From Sideroxyarcus sp. (GTDB lineage: Bacteria > Pseudomonadota > Gammaproteobacteria > Burkholderiales > Gallionellaceae), in contig JAUSBR010000007.1 of assembly GCA_030651895.1 (NCBI GenBank), positions 1-64,000 on the forward strand: a stretch of 64,000 bases of DNA. The letters are read 5' to 3'. Position 1 is the first letter of the stretch; each line of letters starts with the position of its first letter. A model generated the notes under the pieces. That model was not told where the DNA came from, searched no databases, and saw only the letters and a program-made list of their open reading frames with translations. The translations under genes were made by a program, and so were the position numbers. This document shows, piece after piece, positions 42,589 to 51,399 of this stretch.

Positions 42589-42963
42589 ATGCGGCGCGCG
42601 GCAAAGGCACAGTGGTGGCTGCTGGTCGGCTTGCTGCTGTGCCTGCCGTTCGCGCAGGCGCGTGACGACCGTACTTCCTCTCTCCCGGTCGTCGCCGTCG
42701 CTAATCTTCCGGCGGAAGCGCGCGATACCCTGCGACTCATCAAACAGGGCGGACCTTTCCCCTATCCGCGCGACGGCGTTGTGTTCGGCAACTACGAACG
42801 CATCCTGCCGCAGCGGGCGCGCGGCTATTACCACGAATACACAGTGAAGACGCCGGGCGTGCAGCATCGCGGCGCGCGGCGTATCGTCTGCGGCGAGGTG
42901 CCCGAGTGCTACTATTCAGGTGACCACTATCGTAGTTTCCAACGCATCGCGGAGGGCTGGTGA
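42589..42963 (+). CDS. Secreted guanyl-specific ribonuclease (RNase Sa/barnase-like)
   Basis: 124 residues with a signal peptide (MRRAAKAQWWLLVGLLLCLPFAQA). The mature part follows Streptomyces RNase Sa closely: YHEYTVKTPG (catalytic Glu, residue 83), RGARRIVCG (Arg 98) and YYSGDHYRSFQRI (catalytic His 113). All three catalytic residues are therefore present, so it should cleave RNA after guanosine. It starts 1 bp after the aspS stop, and the barstar-type inhibitor gene starts right after its own stop, forming an enzyme-inhibitor pair. Confidence 0.92.
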   Translation: MRRAAKAQWWLLVGLLLCLPFAQARDDRTSSLPVVAVANLPAEARDTLRLIKQGGPFPYPRDGVVFGNYERILPQRARGYYHEYTVKTPGVQHRGARRIVCGEVPECYYSGDHYRSFQRIAEGW

Positions 42964-43338
42964 ATGAGCGGACTATGTGCACGTCTTATGAAAGTCAGCG
43001 AGGCAGGCGTATACCGTCTCAATTGCTCGCTGGACGACTTGTTGAACAGTGCCGACGTGAACGGCTTCGCCGTATTCGAGGCCGACTTGCCACAGGGTGC
43101 CAGCAAAGGCGAGGTGCTGGCAGAACTGGCCCGCGTGATCAAGGCGCCGGACTGGTTCGGCAACAATTGGGACGCCCTGATCGACTCGCTGTGCGACCTA
43201 TCCTGGCGTCCCGCGCCGGGATACATCCTACTGCTGCGCGGTGACGCACCAGCCAAGGAAGAATTGCACGAGATATTCGAAGCCGTGGTGATCTTCTGGA
43301 AGACACAGGGCCGACCGTTCTGGATCTTCTACATTTGA
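42964..43338 (+). CDS. Barstar-family ribonuclease inhibitor
   Basis: 124 residues, cytoplasmic (no signal peptide). Barstar-type core: FAVFEADLPQGASKGEVLAELARVIKAPDWFGNNWDALIDSLCDLSW, with the conserved W-F-G-x-N-W-D-A-L helix that plugs the RNase active site, and a late FFW-rich strand (AVVIFWKTQGRPFWIFYI). An internal ATG at 42991 could be the true start. It would protect the cell from its own RNase before export. Overlaps nudB by 1 bp. Confidence 0.9.
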   Translation: MSGLCARLMKVSEAGVYRLNCSLDDLLNSADVNGFAVFEADLPQGASKGEVLAELARVIKAPDWFGNNWDALIDSLCDLSWRPAPGYILLLRGDAPAKEELHEIFEAVVIFWKTQGRPFWIFYI

Positions 43339-43814
43339 TGGCAGCGAACAAGCAACCCGTCTCCGCATTAGTCGTTATCCATACTCCTCCTTCGACAAGC
43401 TCAGGACAGGTGCTTGACATGAAGGTGCTGCTGCTGGAACGCGCCGACCATCCCGGCTACTGGCAATCGGTCACCGGCAGCCGCGACGGCGACGAGACCT
43501 TGCACGAGACCGCCATCCGCGAAGTGATGGAGGAGACCGGCCTGGATGCCACGCGTTATGCACTCAGCGACTGGCAGCAACAGAACGTGTACGAGATCTA
43601 CGAGACCTGGCGGCACCGCTACCCGCCCGGCGTCACCCTCAACACCGAACACGTCTTCAGCCTGCAACTTCCGCAGCCGCTCCCCGTCCAACTCTCGCCG
43701 CGCGAACATCTGGGCTATCAGTGGTTGCCCTGGCGCGAAGCGGCGGATAAAGTGTTCTCGCCCAGCAATCGCGCGGCGATATTGCAATTACCAGAGAAAG
43801 CGCAGCATGGCTGA
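43338..43814 (+). CDS. nudB: Dihydroneopterin triphosphate diphosphatase
   Basis: 158 residues from ATG 43338. Nudix protein acting early in folate synthesis and adjacent to aspS as in E. coli. Seen: [41 protein letters not shown] (full Nudix box), [25 protein letters not shown]. Near residues 17-28 it carries an insertion ([11 protein letters not shown]) absent from E. coli NudB; the DNA of this insertion is a fragment of a dispersed repeat. The 3' end overlaps nadA by 8 bp. Confidence 0.92.
   Translation: MAANKQPVSALVVIHTPPSTSSGQVLDMKVLLLERADHPGYWQSVTGSRDGDETLHETAIREVMEETGLDATRYALSDWQQQNVYEIYETWRHRYPPGVTLNTEHVFSLQLPQPLPVQLSPREHLGYQWLPWREAADKVFSPSNRAAILQLPEKAQHG
43389..43410 (+). repeat. 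Dispersed-repeat fragment inserted in frame within nudB
   Basis: CCTTCGACAAGCTCAGGACAG matches a short element often found dispersed in proteobacterial genomes (family CCTTCGACAAGCTCAGG..., from general knowledge). It is placed between two conserved strands of NudB and keeps the reading frame. Confidence 0.7.
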
Positions 43815-44904
43815 ACAAAAGATATCCATCGCCTACGAACACCCCGACACTGCGCAAACAAGTTGCAGCACCGCGCACGCCTGGGCCAGGAAACCGCGCG
43901 AACCCGAACCCGCCGAAAAGGCCGAACTCATCGCGCGCATCAAGCGCCTGCTGAAAGAGCAGGATGCCGTGCTGGTCTCGCACTACTACGTGCATCCCGA
44001 CCTGCAAGACCTGGCCGAAGCGACCGGCGGCATCGTCTCCGATTCGCTCGACATGGCCAACTTCGGCCACCAGCATCCGGCTAAGACCATCGTAGTGGCG
44101 GGTGTGCGTTTCATGGGCGAGACGGCCAAGATATTGAATCCCGAGAAGCGCGTGCTGATGCCCGATCTCGAAGCGGAATGCTCGCTCGACCTCGGCTGCC
44201 CCATCGAAGAATTCGCCCCGTTCTGCGATGCCCATCCCGACCGCGTGGTGGTGGTGTACGCCAACACCAGCGCCGCCGTGAAGGCGCGTGCCGACTGGAT
44301 GGTGACCAGCTCTATTGCGCTGCCGGTGGTCAAGCACCTGCACGAGCAGGGCAAGAAGATATTGTGGGCACCGGACCGCCACCTCGGCGATTATGTGCAG
44401 CAACAGAGCGGCGCGGACATGCTGCTGTGGCAGGGCTCATGCATCGTGCACGACGAATACAAGGCCAAGGAATTGCAGGAGATGAAAGCGCAGCATCCCG
44501 GCGCGCTGGTGCTGGTGCACCCCGAATCGCCGCGTGCCGTCATCCAGCAGGCCGATGTAGTCGGCTCCACCACCCAGCTCATCAAGGCCGCGCAGAACGC
44601 GCCCAACAAGGAATTCATCGTCGCCACCGACAACGGCATCCTGCACAAGATGCGCACCCTGTGCCCGGACAAACTCTTCCTAGAAGCCCCCACCGCCGGA
44701 CGCGGCGCCAACTGCACCAGTTGCAGCCACTGCCCGTGGATGGCGATGAACGGATTGTTGAATCTGGCGGAAGTGCTGGAGCGCGGCAACAACGAGATCC
44801 ACGTCGACCCGGCCTTCATCCCACGCGCGGTGCTACCGATCAAACGCATGCTGGACTTTGCGAAGCAGATCAACCTGCCGACGCGGGGGATTGGGAATGC
44901 TTGA
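43807..44904 (+). CDS. nadA: Quinolinate synthase
   Basis: 365 residues from ATG 43807; the ORF-track start lies in nudB. Condenses iminoaspartate and DHAP to quinolinate for NAD, using a 4Fe-4S cluster. Seen: [73 protein letters not shown] and the C-terminal [13 protein letters not shown]; the cluster Cys residues are among these. Overlaps nudB by 8 bp, so likely co-expressed. Followed by an AT-rich region. Confidence 0.96.
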   Translation: MAEQKISIAYEHPDTAQTSCSTAHAWARKPREPEPAEKAELIARIKRLLKEQDAVLVSHYYVHPDLQDLAEATGGIVSDSLDMANFGHQHPAKTIVVAGVRFMGETAKILNPEKRVLMPDLEAECSLDLGCPIEEFAPFCDAHPDRVVVVYANTSAAVKARADWMVTSSIALPVVKHLHEQGKKILWAPDRHLGDYVQQQSGADMLLWQGSCIVHDEYKAKELQEMKAQHPGALVLVHPESPRAVIQQADVVGSTTQLIKAAQNAPNKEFIVATDNGILHKMRTLCPDKLFLEAPTAGRGANCTSCSHCPWMAMNGLLNLAEVLERGNNEIHVDPAFIPRAVLPIKRMLDFAKQINLPTRGIGNA

Positions 44905-44993
44905 TATGCATAGCAGCGTTTTACATTGTTGGCCTTGTACCTCATGTGGTAATTAGATAACCTGCATTTCATCAACAGATGAAAGGAGATTTC

Positions 44994-45758
44994 GTGCCAG
45001 TACCCGAAACAATAATCAAAAGCTGCTTGTGCATACCAGATGTAAGCTGCTACGAAATTGTTAAAGATTTTTCAGGCTCGATTATTGCCGTAGCGGTGGC
45101 ATTCTTCAGCGTGAGATATGCATTTAAGCAAATAGCTGAACAGCATAAAAATACACTCAAGGCTCAGATCGAAGAGCAGAAAAGAAATACTCGCATTGAA
45201 TTATTTCGAGAGATATGCGGGTTAATGGATCAATCATATTCGATCATTCGTGAGGTGAATTCTTATTGCATGATAAAGAAATATTCTAATATCGAGATGA
45301 AGTCTGAGATCAATCATCTGGAATATTTAGATATTGTGAATAAATTTGGACAGGCACTTATAGCGGTAATAAGCAAAGTTGAATCGCATGAGATAGTAAA
45401 TCTAATGCTATTTCGTGTTTTCAGGTTTTCTCTTCAGTCAATACACCATGATCTATTAGCAATTCAGTTTTCTGAAGATAGATATTACGTACTTGAACGC
45501 ATACTAGAGCTAACCAGTGATGCTCAAATGTACTTCAGTGATTTTCAAGTGTGCCTTCAAAATATGGCATACGGTGAAGTATTTGAATCTGAAGTTCCCC
45601 AAAGGGAGCCTGCAGATAAGAGATGCAAAGTAATAACCAACGACCCCGAAACGCTTAAGGAGCTTCACCATTACTTCTGGCGTGAAACTGATTGGGGTAA
45701 AAATTGTATTAAGTACGAAGAAGAAGCTAAGGAGCGTTTCTCCGATATGGGTAAATAG
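44994..45758 (+). CDS. Orphan membrane-anchored coiled-coil protein, AT-rich gene
   Basis: 254 residues if translation starts at GTG 44994, which has an ideal AAAGGAG five bases upstream; the ORF-track ATG at 44979 overlaps that Shine-Dalgarno and is less likely. One predicted membrane helix near the N-terminus (SGSIIAVAVAFFSVRYAF), then a charged helix (KQIAEQHKNTLKAQIEEQKRNTRIELFREI) likely to be a coiled coil, then a helical domain without recognisable motifs. Base composition and codon use are clearly more AT-rich than the neighbours, pointing to recent acquisition. No family recognised; membrane-anchored helical proteins of this layout occur in defence islands, but nothing here proves that. 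Confidence 0.75.
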   Translation: MPVPETIIKSCLCIPDVSCYEIVKDFSGSIIAVAVAFFSVRYAFKQIAEQHKNTLKAQIEEQKRNTRIELFREICGLMDQSYSIIREVNSYCMIKKYSNIEMKSEINHLEYLDIVNKFGQALIAVISKVESHEIVNLMLFRVFRFSLQSIHHDLLAIQFSEDRYYVLERILELTSDAQMYFSDFQVCLQNMAYGEVFESEVPQREPADKRCKVITNDPETLKELHHYFWRETDWGKNCIKYEEEAKERFSDMGK

Positions 45759-45809
45759 CGAAGACAATTGCCGCATCACCCCGCCACCCCGATTGGGTAG
45801 AATGCACCC

Positions 45810-46553
45810 ATGACCTCCCTCAAGATCGCCACCTACAACATCCACAAAGGTTTTTCCCAGTTCAACCGCCGCGTGGTGCTGCACGAGCTGCGCGAACGGC
45901 TGCGCGAGCTGGATGCCGACATCATCTTTTTGCAGGAAGTGCAAGGTGAGCATGCGCAGCATGTGCAGCGCCATGCCGACTATCCGGCCGGGCCGCAGCA
46001 TGAGTTCCTGGCCGACGAGTTCTGGGCGCACCATGCTTACGGCATGAACGCGGTGTACGACGCCGGGCATCACGGCAACGCCATCCTGAGTCGTTTCCCC
46101 ATCTTGCAGGCCAATAACAAGGATGTCTCGGCGCACCGCTTCGAGAGCCGCGGGCTGCTGCATTGTGCGGTGGAGGTGGGCGGGCAGAAGGTGGATTGCC
46201 TGTGCGCGCATTTCGGCTTGTTCGCCAAGGGGCGCAGGATGCAGAAGCGCGCGCTGATCGAGTATGTGCGCAGTGCGATCCCGGAGGATGAGCCGCTGAT
46301 CATCGCGGGCGATTTCAACGACTGGCGCGACCAGTTGAGCCCGGTGCTGAAACGCGAGCTGGGCGTGCGCGACGTGTTCGATATGCACAACGGCCAGCCC
46401 GCGCGCAGCTACCCATCCCGTTTGCCGCTGTTCCGGCTTGACCGCATCTATGTGCGCGGTTTCGAGGTGCAGCTGTGCGATGTGCATACCGGCGGCAAGT
46501 GGAAGCGATTGTCCGACCATGCGGCGCTCTCGGCGCAATTGAAGAGAACATGA
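45810..46553 (+). CDS. Endonuclease/exonuclease/phosphatase (EEP) family hydrolase, YbhP-like
   Basis: 247 residues. EEP fold: KIATYNIHKGFS (Asn), IIFLQEVQ (catalytic Glu), GNAILSRFPI, HFGL, IIAGDFNDWRD (Asp/Asn) and KRLSDHAALSA (catalytic His). No signal peptide. Substrates of this group range from DNA to phospholipid head groups. The next gene is cardiolipin synthase B with an ATGA overlap; E. coli also pairs ybhP with clsB, so a lipid-related role is plausible (inference). Confidence 0.9.
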   Translation: MTSLKIATYNIHKGFSQFNRRVVLHELRERLRELDADIIFLQEVQGEHAQHVQRHADYPAGPQHEFLADEFWAHHAYGMNAVYDAGHHGNAILSRFPILQANNKDVSAHRFESRGLLHCAVEVGGQKVDCLCAHFGLFAKGRRMQKRALIEYVRSAIPEDEPLIIAGDFNDWRDQLSPVLKRELGVRDVFDMHNGQPARSYPSRLPLFRLDRIYVRGFEVQLCDVHTGGKWKRLSDHAALSAQLKRT

Positions 46554-47716
46554 ATCGAGTCCGCCGCATCGCCGGGAACGGACTGACGCTGCTGAAGAAC
46601 GGCGAGGCGTTCTTCCCGCAGCTTTGCGCCGATATCGATGCTGCGAAGCGCTTCGTTTATCTGGAAACCTATATCTTCGCCGCCGACGAGACGGGTTCGC
46701 TGGTTGCCCAGGCCTTGCAGCGCGCGGCGGCGCGCGGGCTGAGCGTGCGGCTCATGCTGGACGGTTTCGGTTCGGCGGAGCTGCCGGTTTCGTTCGTGGA
46801 GGAACTGCGCGAGGCAGGCGTCGAGGTGCAGTGGTTCCGGCGCGAGATCTCGCCGTTCACGTTCCGCCGTGACCGCATGCGCCGTTTGCGCCGCATGCAC
46901 CGCAAGCTGGCGGCGATGGACGGCAAGATCGCCTTCGTCGGCGGCATCAATATCATCAACGATATCCCGGCCGAACTGGATTTCGACGCGCCGCGGATGG
47001 ATTACACCGTGCGCATAGAGGGCGACCTGGCCGGCGAGGTGCAGGCGGTCATGCTGCACCTGTGGGAGATGGTCTCCTGGGCGGCGTTCCGCAAGCGCGT
47101 CAAGGCGGAGGGATGGCGCTTGCGCCGCAAGCCAAAGGACAAGGATGCCGCAGTGAAGCTCGTGCTGCGGGACAACGTGCGCCACCGCCGTGACATCGAG
47201 CGCGCCTATATGCAGGCCATCGCCGGGGCGCAGCACGAGGTCATTGTTGCCAATGCCTATTTCCTGCCCGGACGCCTGTTCCGCCGCTCGTTGATGCAGG
47301 CGGCAAGGCGCGGTGTGCGCGTGGTGCTGTTGTTGCAGGGCAAGGTGGAATACCACTTGCAGCATTACGCCACGCTGGCGTTGTACGAACGCCTGATCGG
47401 CGCCGGGGTGGAGATATATGAATACCAGCCCAGCTATCTGCATGCCAAGGTCGCGGTCGTCGACGGCGAGTGGGCGACGGTGGGGTCTTTCAATATCGAC
47501 CCGTTCAGCCTGCTGTTGGCGCGCGAGGCGAACCTGGTCGTCCGCGATGCGGCTTTCGCGGGCGTGCTGCGCAACAATCTGTGGCACGCCATCGAACACG
47601 ATGCGCGGCAGGTGGTGCTGGCGAACAGGAATCTGTTGACGCGCTGGCTTGCGCGCCTGAGTTACGGACTGATCAGTTTCGTCATCGGGGTGCTGGGTTT
47701 CTCTAGGAAACACTAG
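46550..47716 (+). CDS. clsB: Cardiolipin synthase B (phospholipase D family)
   Basis: 388 residues from ATG 46550; the ORF-track start is upstream inside the EEP gene. Two HKD motifs: HRKLAAMDGKIAFVGGIN and HAKVAVVDGEWATVGSFNID. Makes cardiolipin from two phosphatidylglycerols, and ClsB of E. coli can also make phosphatidylglycerol. There is no N-terminal membrane pair as in ClsA; a C-terminal hydrophobic helix (LISFVIGVLGF) is present. Coupled to the EEP gene. Confidence 0.93.
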   Translation: MNRVRRIAGNGLTLLKNGEAFFPQLCADIDAAKRFVYLETYIFAADETGSLVAQALQRAAARGLSVRLMLDGFGSAELPVSFVEELREAGVEVQWFRREISPFTFRRDRMRRLRRMHRKLAAMDGKIAFVGGINIINDIPAELDFDAPRMDYTVRIEGDLAGEVQAVMLHLWEMVSWAAFRKRVKAEGWRLRRKPKDKDAAVKLVLRDNVRHRRDIERAYMQAIAGAQHEVIVANAYFLPGRLFRRSLMQAARRGVRVVLLLQGKVEYHLQHYATLALYERLIGAGVEIYEYQPSYLHAKVAVVDGEWATVGSFNIDPFSLLLAREANLVVRDAAFAGVLRNNLWHAIEHDARQVVLANRNLLTRWLARLSYGLISFVIGVLGFSRKH

Positions 47717-47812
47717 TTTGAAATTGACACTGTCGGGGGCGGCGCGGAGAATCCCAGAAAGGGACCGTTGCACCTGCGGCGAGTCCTCTCGGCTTCGGAG
47801 AGGGAGGTAGTG

Positions 47813-50296
47813 ATGAGTAGCAAAAAGGCACCGCAGCATCGCAGTGCGGGCATGAGCAAGGAGGCCATCATGGTTTCGCTTGCCGACCACCTGATCTACT
47901 CCAACAGCAAATACCCCATCAATGCGACCACGCGCGACTGGTTCGAGACGGTGGCTTACAGCGTGCGCGACCGCCTGGTCGAACGCTGGATGGAGACCAT
48001 GCAGCGCTATTACGAGCAGGATTCAAAGCGCATCTACTATCTGTCGCTGGAATTCCTGATGGGACGCACGCTGAGCAACGCCATGCTCAACCTCGGCATG
48101 GATGAACCGGGACGCGCGGCACTCTACGAACTGGGGCAGGATTTCGAAACAGTCGCCGGGGTTGAGTCCGACGCGGCGCTGGGCAACGGCGGCCTCGGAA
48201 GGCTGGCGGCCTGTTTCCTCGATTCCATGGCGACGCTCAATCTGCCCTGTTACGGTTACGGCATCCGCTACGAATACGGCATGTTCCGTCAGAGCATCGA
48301 AAACGGCATCCAGATGGAACATCCCGACAACTGGCTGCGTTACGGTAACCCGTGGGAGTTCCCGCGACCCGAACTGTTGTATCCGGTGAAGTTCTACGGC
48401 CATGTGGTGGAGTACAAGCACGAGGACGGTTTCGTGCGCCATCACTGGGTCGATACCGATGATGTGATGGCGATGGCCTACGACACGCCGGTTCCCGGCT
48501 ACGGCGGCCTGACGGTGAACAACATGCGCCTGTGGGCGGCGAAGTCCTCGCGCGATTTCGAGCTGCGCTATTTCAACGAGGGCGATTACATCCAGGCGGT
48601 GGCCGACAAGAACGAATCGGAGAACCTGTCCAAGGTGCTCTATCCGAACGACACGACCCAGATGGGGCGCGAATTGCGTCTGAAGCAGCAGTATTTCTTC
48701 GTCAGCGCCTCGTTGCAGGACATGCTGTTCCGCTACAAGAAGAACCACGAGAGCTGGCTGCAGCTGCCGGACAAGCTGGCGGTGCAACTGAACGACACCC
48801 ATCCCTCCATCGCGGTGGCCGAGATGATGCGTTTGCTGGTGGATGTGCATCATCTGACCTGGGACGAGGCATGGGGGCTGAGCACCCATATCTTTTCCTA
48901 CACCAACCACACTCTGATGCCGGAGGCGCTGGAGACCTGGCCGGTGGCGATGTTCGAATCGCTGCTGCCGCGCCATCTGCAGATCATCTACGAGATCAAC
49001 TACCGTTTCCTGCAGCAGGTGATGCACCAGTTCCCCGGCGACGGCGATCTGCTGCGCCGCTTGTCCATCGTCGACGAGAACAACGGACGCCGCTTGCGCA
49101 TGTCGCATCTCGCCATCGTCGGCAGCCACACGGTGAACGGGGTGGCCGAGCTGCATACCGAGCTGATGAAACGCACCATCTTCGCCGACTTCGAGCGCAT
49201 CACACCGGGCAAGATCATCAACCTGACCAATGGCGTCACACCGCGCCGCTGGTTGAACCAGGCCAACCCCGGCCTGGCCGGACTGATCTCGGAAAGCATC
49301 GGCATGGATTGGCTCACCGATCTGGGCCAGTTACGGAAGCTGCGCGAGTTGGCCGACGATGTGTCCTTCCAGAAACAGTTCCACGCGATCAAGCAGGCGA
49401 ACAAGGACCGTCTCGCCGACATGATCTCCAGGCAACTCGACATCCAGATCGATACTTCCTCGCTGTTCGATATCCAGATCAAGCGTATCCACGAATACAA
49501 ACGGCAGTTGCTCAACGTACTGCATGTCATCACACTGTATAACCGCATGCGTTCCGGCAACCATCCCGAGATCGTGCCGCGCACGGTCATCATCGCGGGC
49601 AAGGCGGCGCCGGGATATGCCATGGCCAAACTGATCATCCGGCTCATCAACGACATTGCCGACATCGTCAACAACGACCAGCAGGTCGGCGGCCGGCTGA
49701 AGCTGGTGTTCATCCCCAACTACGATGTTACCAACGCCGAGCGCATCGTGCCGGCGGCCGATCTGTCCGAGCAGATATCCACCGCCGGCACCGAGGCTTC
49801 CGGCACTGGCAACATGAAGCTGGCACTGAACGGCGCGCTGACCATCGGCACGCTCGATGGTGCCAACATCGAGATCCGCGACGAGGTGGGCGCGGAGAAC
49901 TTCTTCCTATTCGGGATGACGGCGGACGAGGTCGAGCAGACGCACCGCAAGGGTTACCGCCCGATGGACTATTACCGCAACGATCCCGAACTGAAGCAGG
50001 CATTGGACATGCTGGCCGCCGGCTATTTCTGTCCGGACGAGGCGGGGCGCTATCAGGGCGTGGTCGACGCCCTGATCAAACAGGGCGACGGCTATATGCT
50101 TCTGGCGGACTATGCGTCCTATGTTGCCTGTCAGGACAGGGTGGGCGAACTTTACCGCGATCGCCAGGAATGGACGAAGCGCGCCATCCTCAATGTCGCC
50201 GGGATGGGCAAGTTCTCCAGCGACCGCACCATACGCGAATATGCCGAGAAGGTCTGGCGCGTCGATCCGGTGGAGCCGCAGGCGGGCAATCCATGA
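47813..50296 (+). CDS. glgP: Glycogen/maltodextrin phosphorylase
   Basis: 827 residues from ATG 47813 (GGGAGG Shine-Dalgarno); upstream extension to 47768 unlikely. Releases glucose-1-phosphate from glycogen with PLP. Seen: YYLSLEFLMGRTLSNAM, AALGNGGLGRLAACFLDS, LNDTHPSIAVAEMMRLLVD, NLTNGVTPRRWL and the PLP-lysine signature EASGTGNMKLALNGALTIGTLDGANIEI. Its stop overlaps the glucokinase start (ATGA), pairing polymer breakdown with glucose phosphorylation. Confidence 0.97.
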   Translation: MSSKKAPQHRSAGMSKEAIMVSLADHLIYSNSKYPINATTRDWFETVAYSVRDRLVERWMETMQRYYEQDSKRIYYLSLEFLMGRTLSNAMLNLGMDEPGRAALYELGQDFETVAGVESDAALGNGGLGRLAACFLDSMATLNLPCYGYGIRYEYGMFRQSIENGIQMEHPDNWLRYGNPWEFPRPELLYPVKFYGHVVEYKHEDGFVRHHWVDTDDVMAMAYDTPVPGYGGLTVNNMRLWAAKSSRDFELRYFNEGDYIQAVADKNESENLSKVLYPNDTTQMGRELRLKQQYFFVSASLQDMLFRYKKNHESWLQLPDKLAVQLNDTHPSIAVAEMMRLLVDVHHLTWDEAWGLSTHIFSYTNHTLMPEALETWPVAMFESLLPRHLQIIYEINYRFLQQVMHQFPGDGDLLRRLSIVDENNGRRLRMSHLAIVGSHTVNGVAELHTELMKRTIFADFERITPGKIINLTNGVTPRRWLNQANPGLAGLISESIGMDWLTDLGQLRKLRELADDVSFQKQFHAIKQANKDRLADMISRQLDIQIDTSSLFDIQIKRIHEYKRQLLNVLHVITLYNRMRSGNHPEIVPRTVIIAGKAAPGYAMAKLIIRLINDIADIVNNDQQVGGRLKLVFIPNYDVTNAERIVPAADLSEQISTAGTEASGTGNMKLALNGALTIGTLDGANIEIRDEVGAENFFLFGMTADEVEQTHRKGYRPMDYYRNDPELKQALDMLAAGYFCPDEAGRYQGVVDALIKQGDGYMLLADYASYVACQDRVGELYRDRQEWTKRAILNVAGMGKFSSDRTIREYAEKVWRVDPVEPQAGNP

Positions 50297-51270
50297 GTAC
50301 GGTCCTCGCGGGAGACATCGGTGGGACCAAGACGAGGCTGGCGATCATCGAGGTCGACGGCACGCGGGTGCACAGCGTGCGCGAGGCCGAGTACACCAGC
50401 CGCAGTTTTGCCACTTTCGAGGCACTGCTGGCGGATTTTCTCAAGGACGCCGCAACGCCGCCGCACGCGGCCTTCGGTATCGCCGGGCCTGTTATCGGTG
50501 GAGCGGTGCGTACCACCAATCTGCCCTGGTTCATCGAGGCCGACGTCCTGCAGCAGCGTTTCGGCTTCAAGCGCTGTCTTCTACTCAACGATCTGGAAGC
50601 GGTGGCGCATGGCCTGCCGGCGCTGGGTGAGGCGGATATGCTGACCCTGCAAAAGGGAGTGCCCGGAGCCCAGGGCAATGTGGCCGTGATCGCTGCCGGT
50701 ACGGGTTTGGGCGAGGCCGGTTTGTTCTGGGACGGGCTGCAGCATCATCCCTACGCCACGGAAGGCGGACACAGCAGTTTCAGCCCGCAAAGCGAACTGG
50801 AGATGGAGTTGTTGCGCTATCTGCAGCGGCGTTATGCGCATGTCAGCTGGGAGCGCGTTGTATCCGGCATGGGTTTGCCCGATCTGCACGATTTCCTGCG
50901 CCTGCACCGCAAGTCTGTCCTGCCGCCATGGCTGGTGGAGGAGATGCGTGCGGGCGATGCGGCGGCAGTCATCTCGCGGGCGGCAGCGGCGCAGAGCGAT
51001 GACATCTGCGTCGAGACCCTGACGCTTTTCGTTCGGTTTTACGGTGCCGAGGCCGGCAATCTCGCCCTGAAGACCATGAGCCGCGGCGGTCTGTATGTGG
51101 GCGGCGGGATCGCGCCAAAGATATTGCCCTTGCTGCAGGGCGAAGGCTTCCTGCAAGCGTTCCTGAACAAGGGGCGCATGCGTCATGTGCTGGAGGCCAT
51201 GCCGGTGCGGGTGATCCTCAATGACCGCGTGGCCTTGTACGGTCCGGCCTTGTGTGCGGGGCGGCAATAA
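50293..51270 (+). CDS. glk: Glucokinase (bacterial Glk type)
   Basis: 325 residues from ATG 50293. Non-ROK bacterial glucokinase: LAGDIGGTKTRLAIIE (phosphate-1), FGIAGPVIGGAVRTTNLPW, LLNDLEAVAHGL, IAAGTGLGEAGLFWDG, EGGHSSFSPQSELEMELLRYL and GGLYVGGGIAPKILPLL. Phosphorylates free glucose at position 6. ATGA-coupled to glgP; together they feed glycogen glucose into central metabolism. Confidence 0.95.
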   Translation: MSTVLAGDIGGTKTRLAIIEVDGTRVHSVREAEYTSRSFATFEALLADFLKDAATPPHAAFGIAGPVIGGAVRTTNLPWFIEADVLQQRFGFKRCLLLNDLEAVAHGLPALGEADMLTLQKGVPGAQGNVAVIAAGTGLGEAGLFWDGLQHHPYATEGGHSSFSPQSELEMELLRYLQRRYAHVSWERVVSGMGLPDLHDFLRLHRKSVLPPWLVEEMRAGDAAAVISRAAAAQSDDICVETLTLFVRFYGAEAGNLALKTMSRGGLYVGGGIAPKILPLLQGEGFLQAFLNKGRMRHVLEAMPVRVILNDRVALYGPALCAGRQ

Positions 51271-51399
51271 GTCAAAAAGATAATTCCCCCTGTCATTTGC
51301 ATTGTTACCCGGCGAACATTGTGGCACGATGCGGAAAATAATGAGGCTGGCGGACTGTTGGAGGAGACGGGACGCTCGGCGAGGATATAGGGAGTATCG

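Noticed and set aside
45798-45812. Leaderless transcript for the EEP hydrolase
   Set aside because: TAGAAT lies 6 bp before the ATG, but no -35 at proper spacing was found, so the promoter call is too weak.
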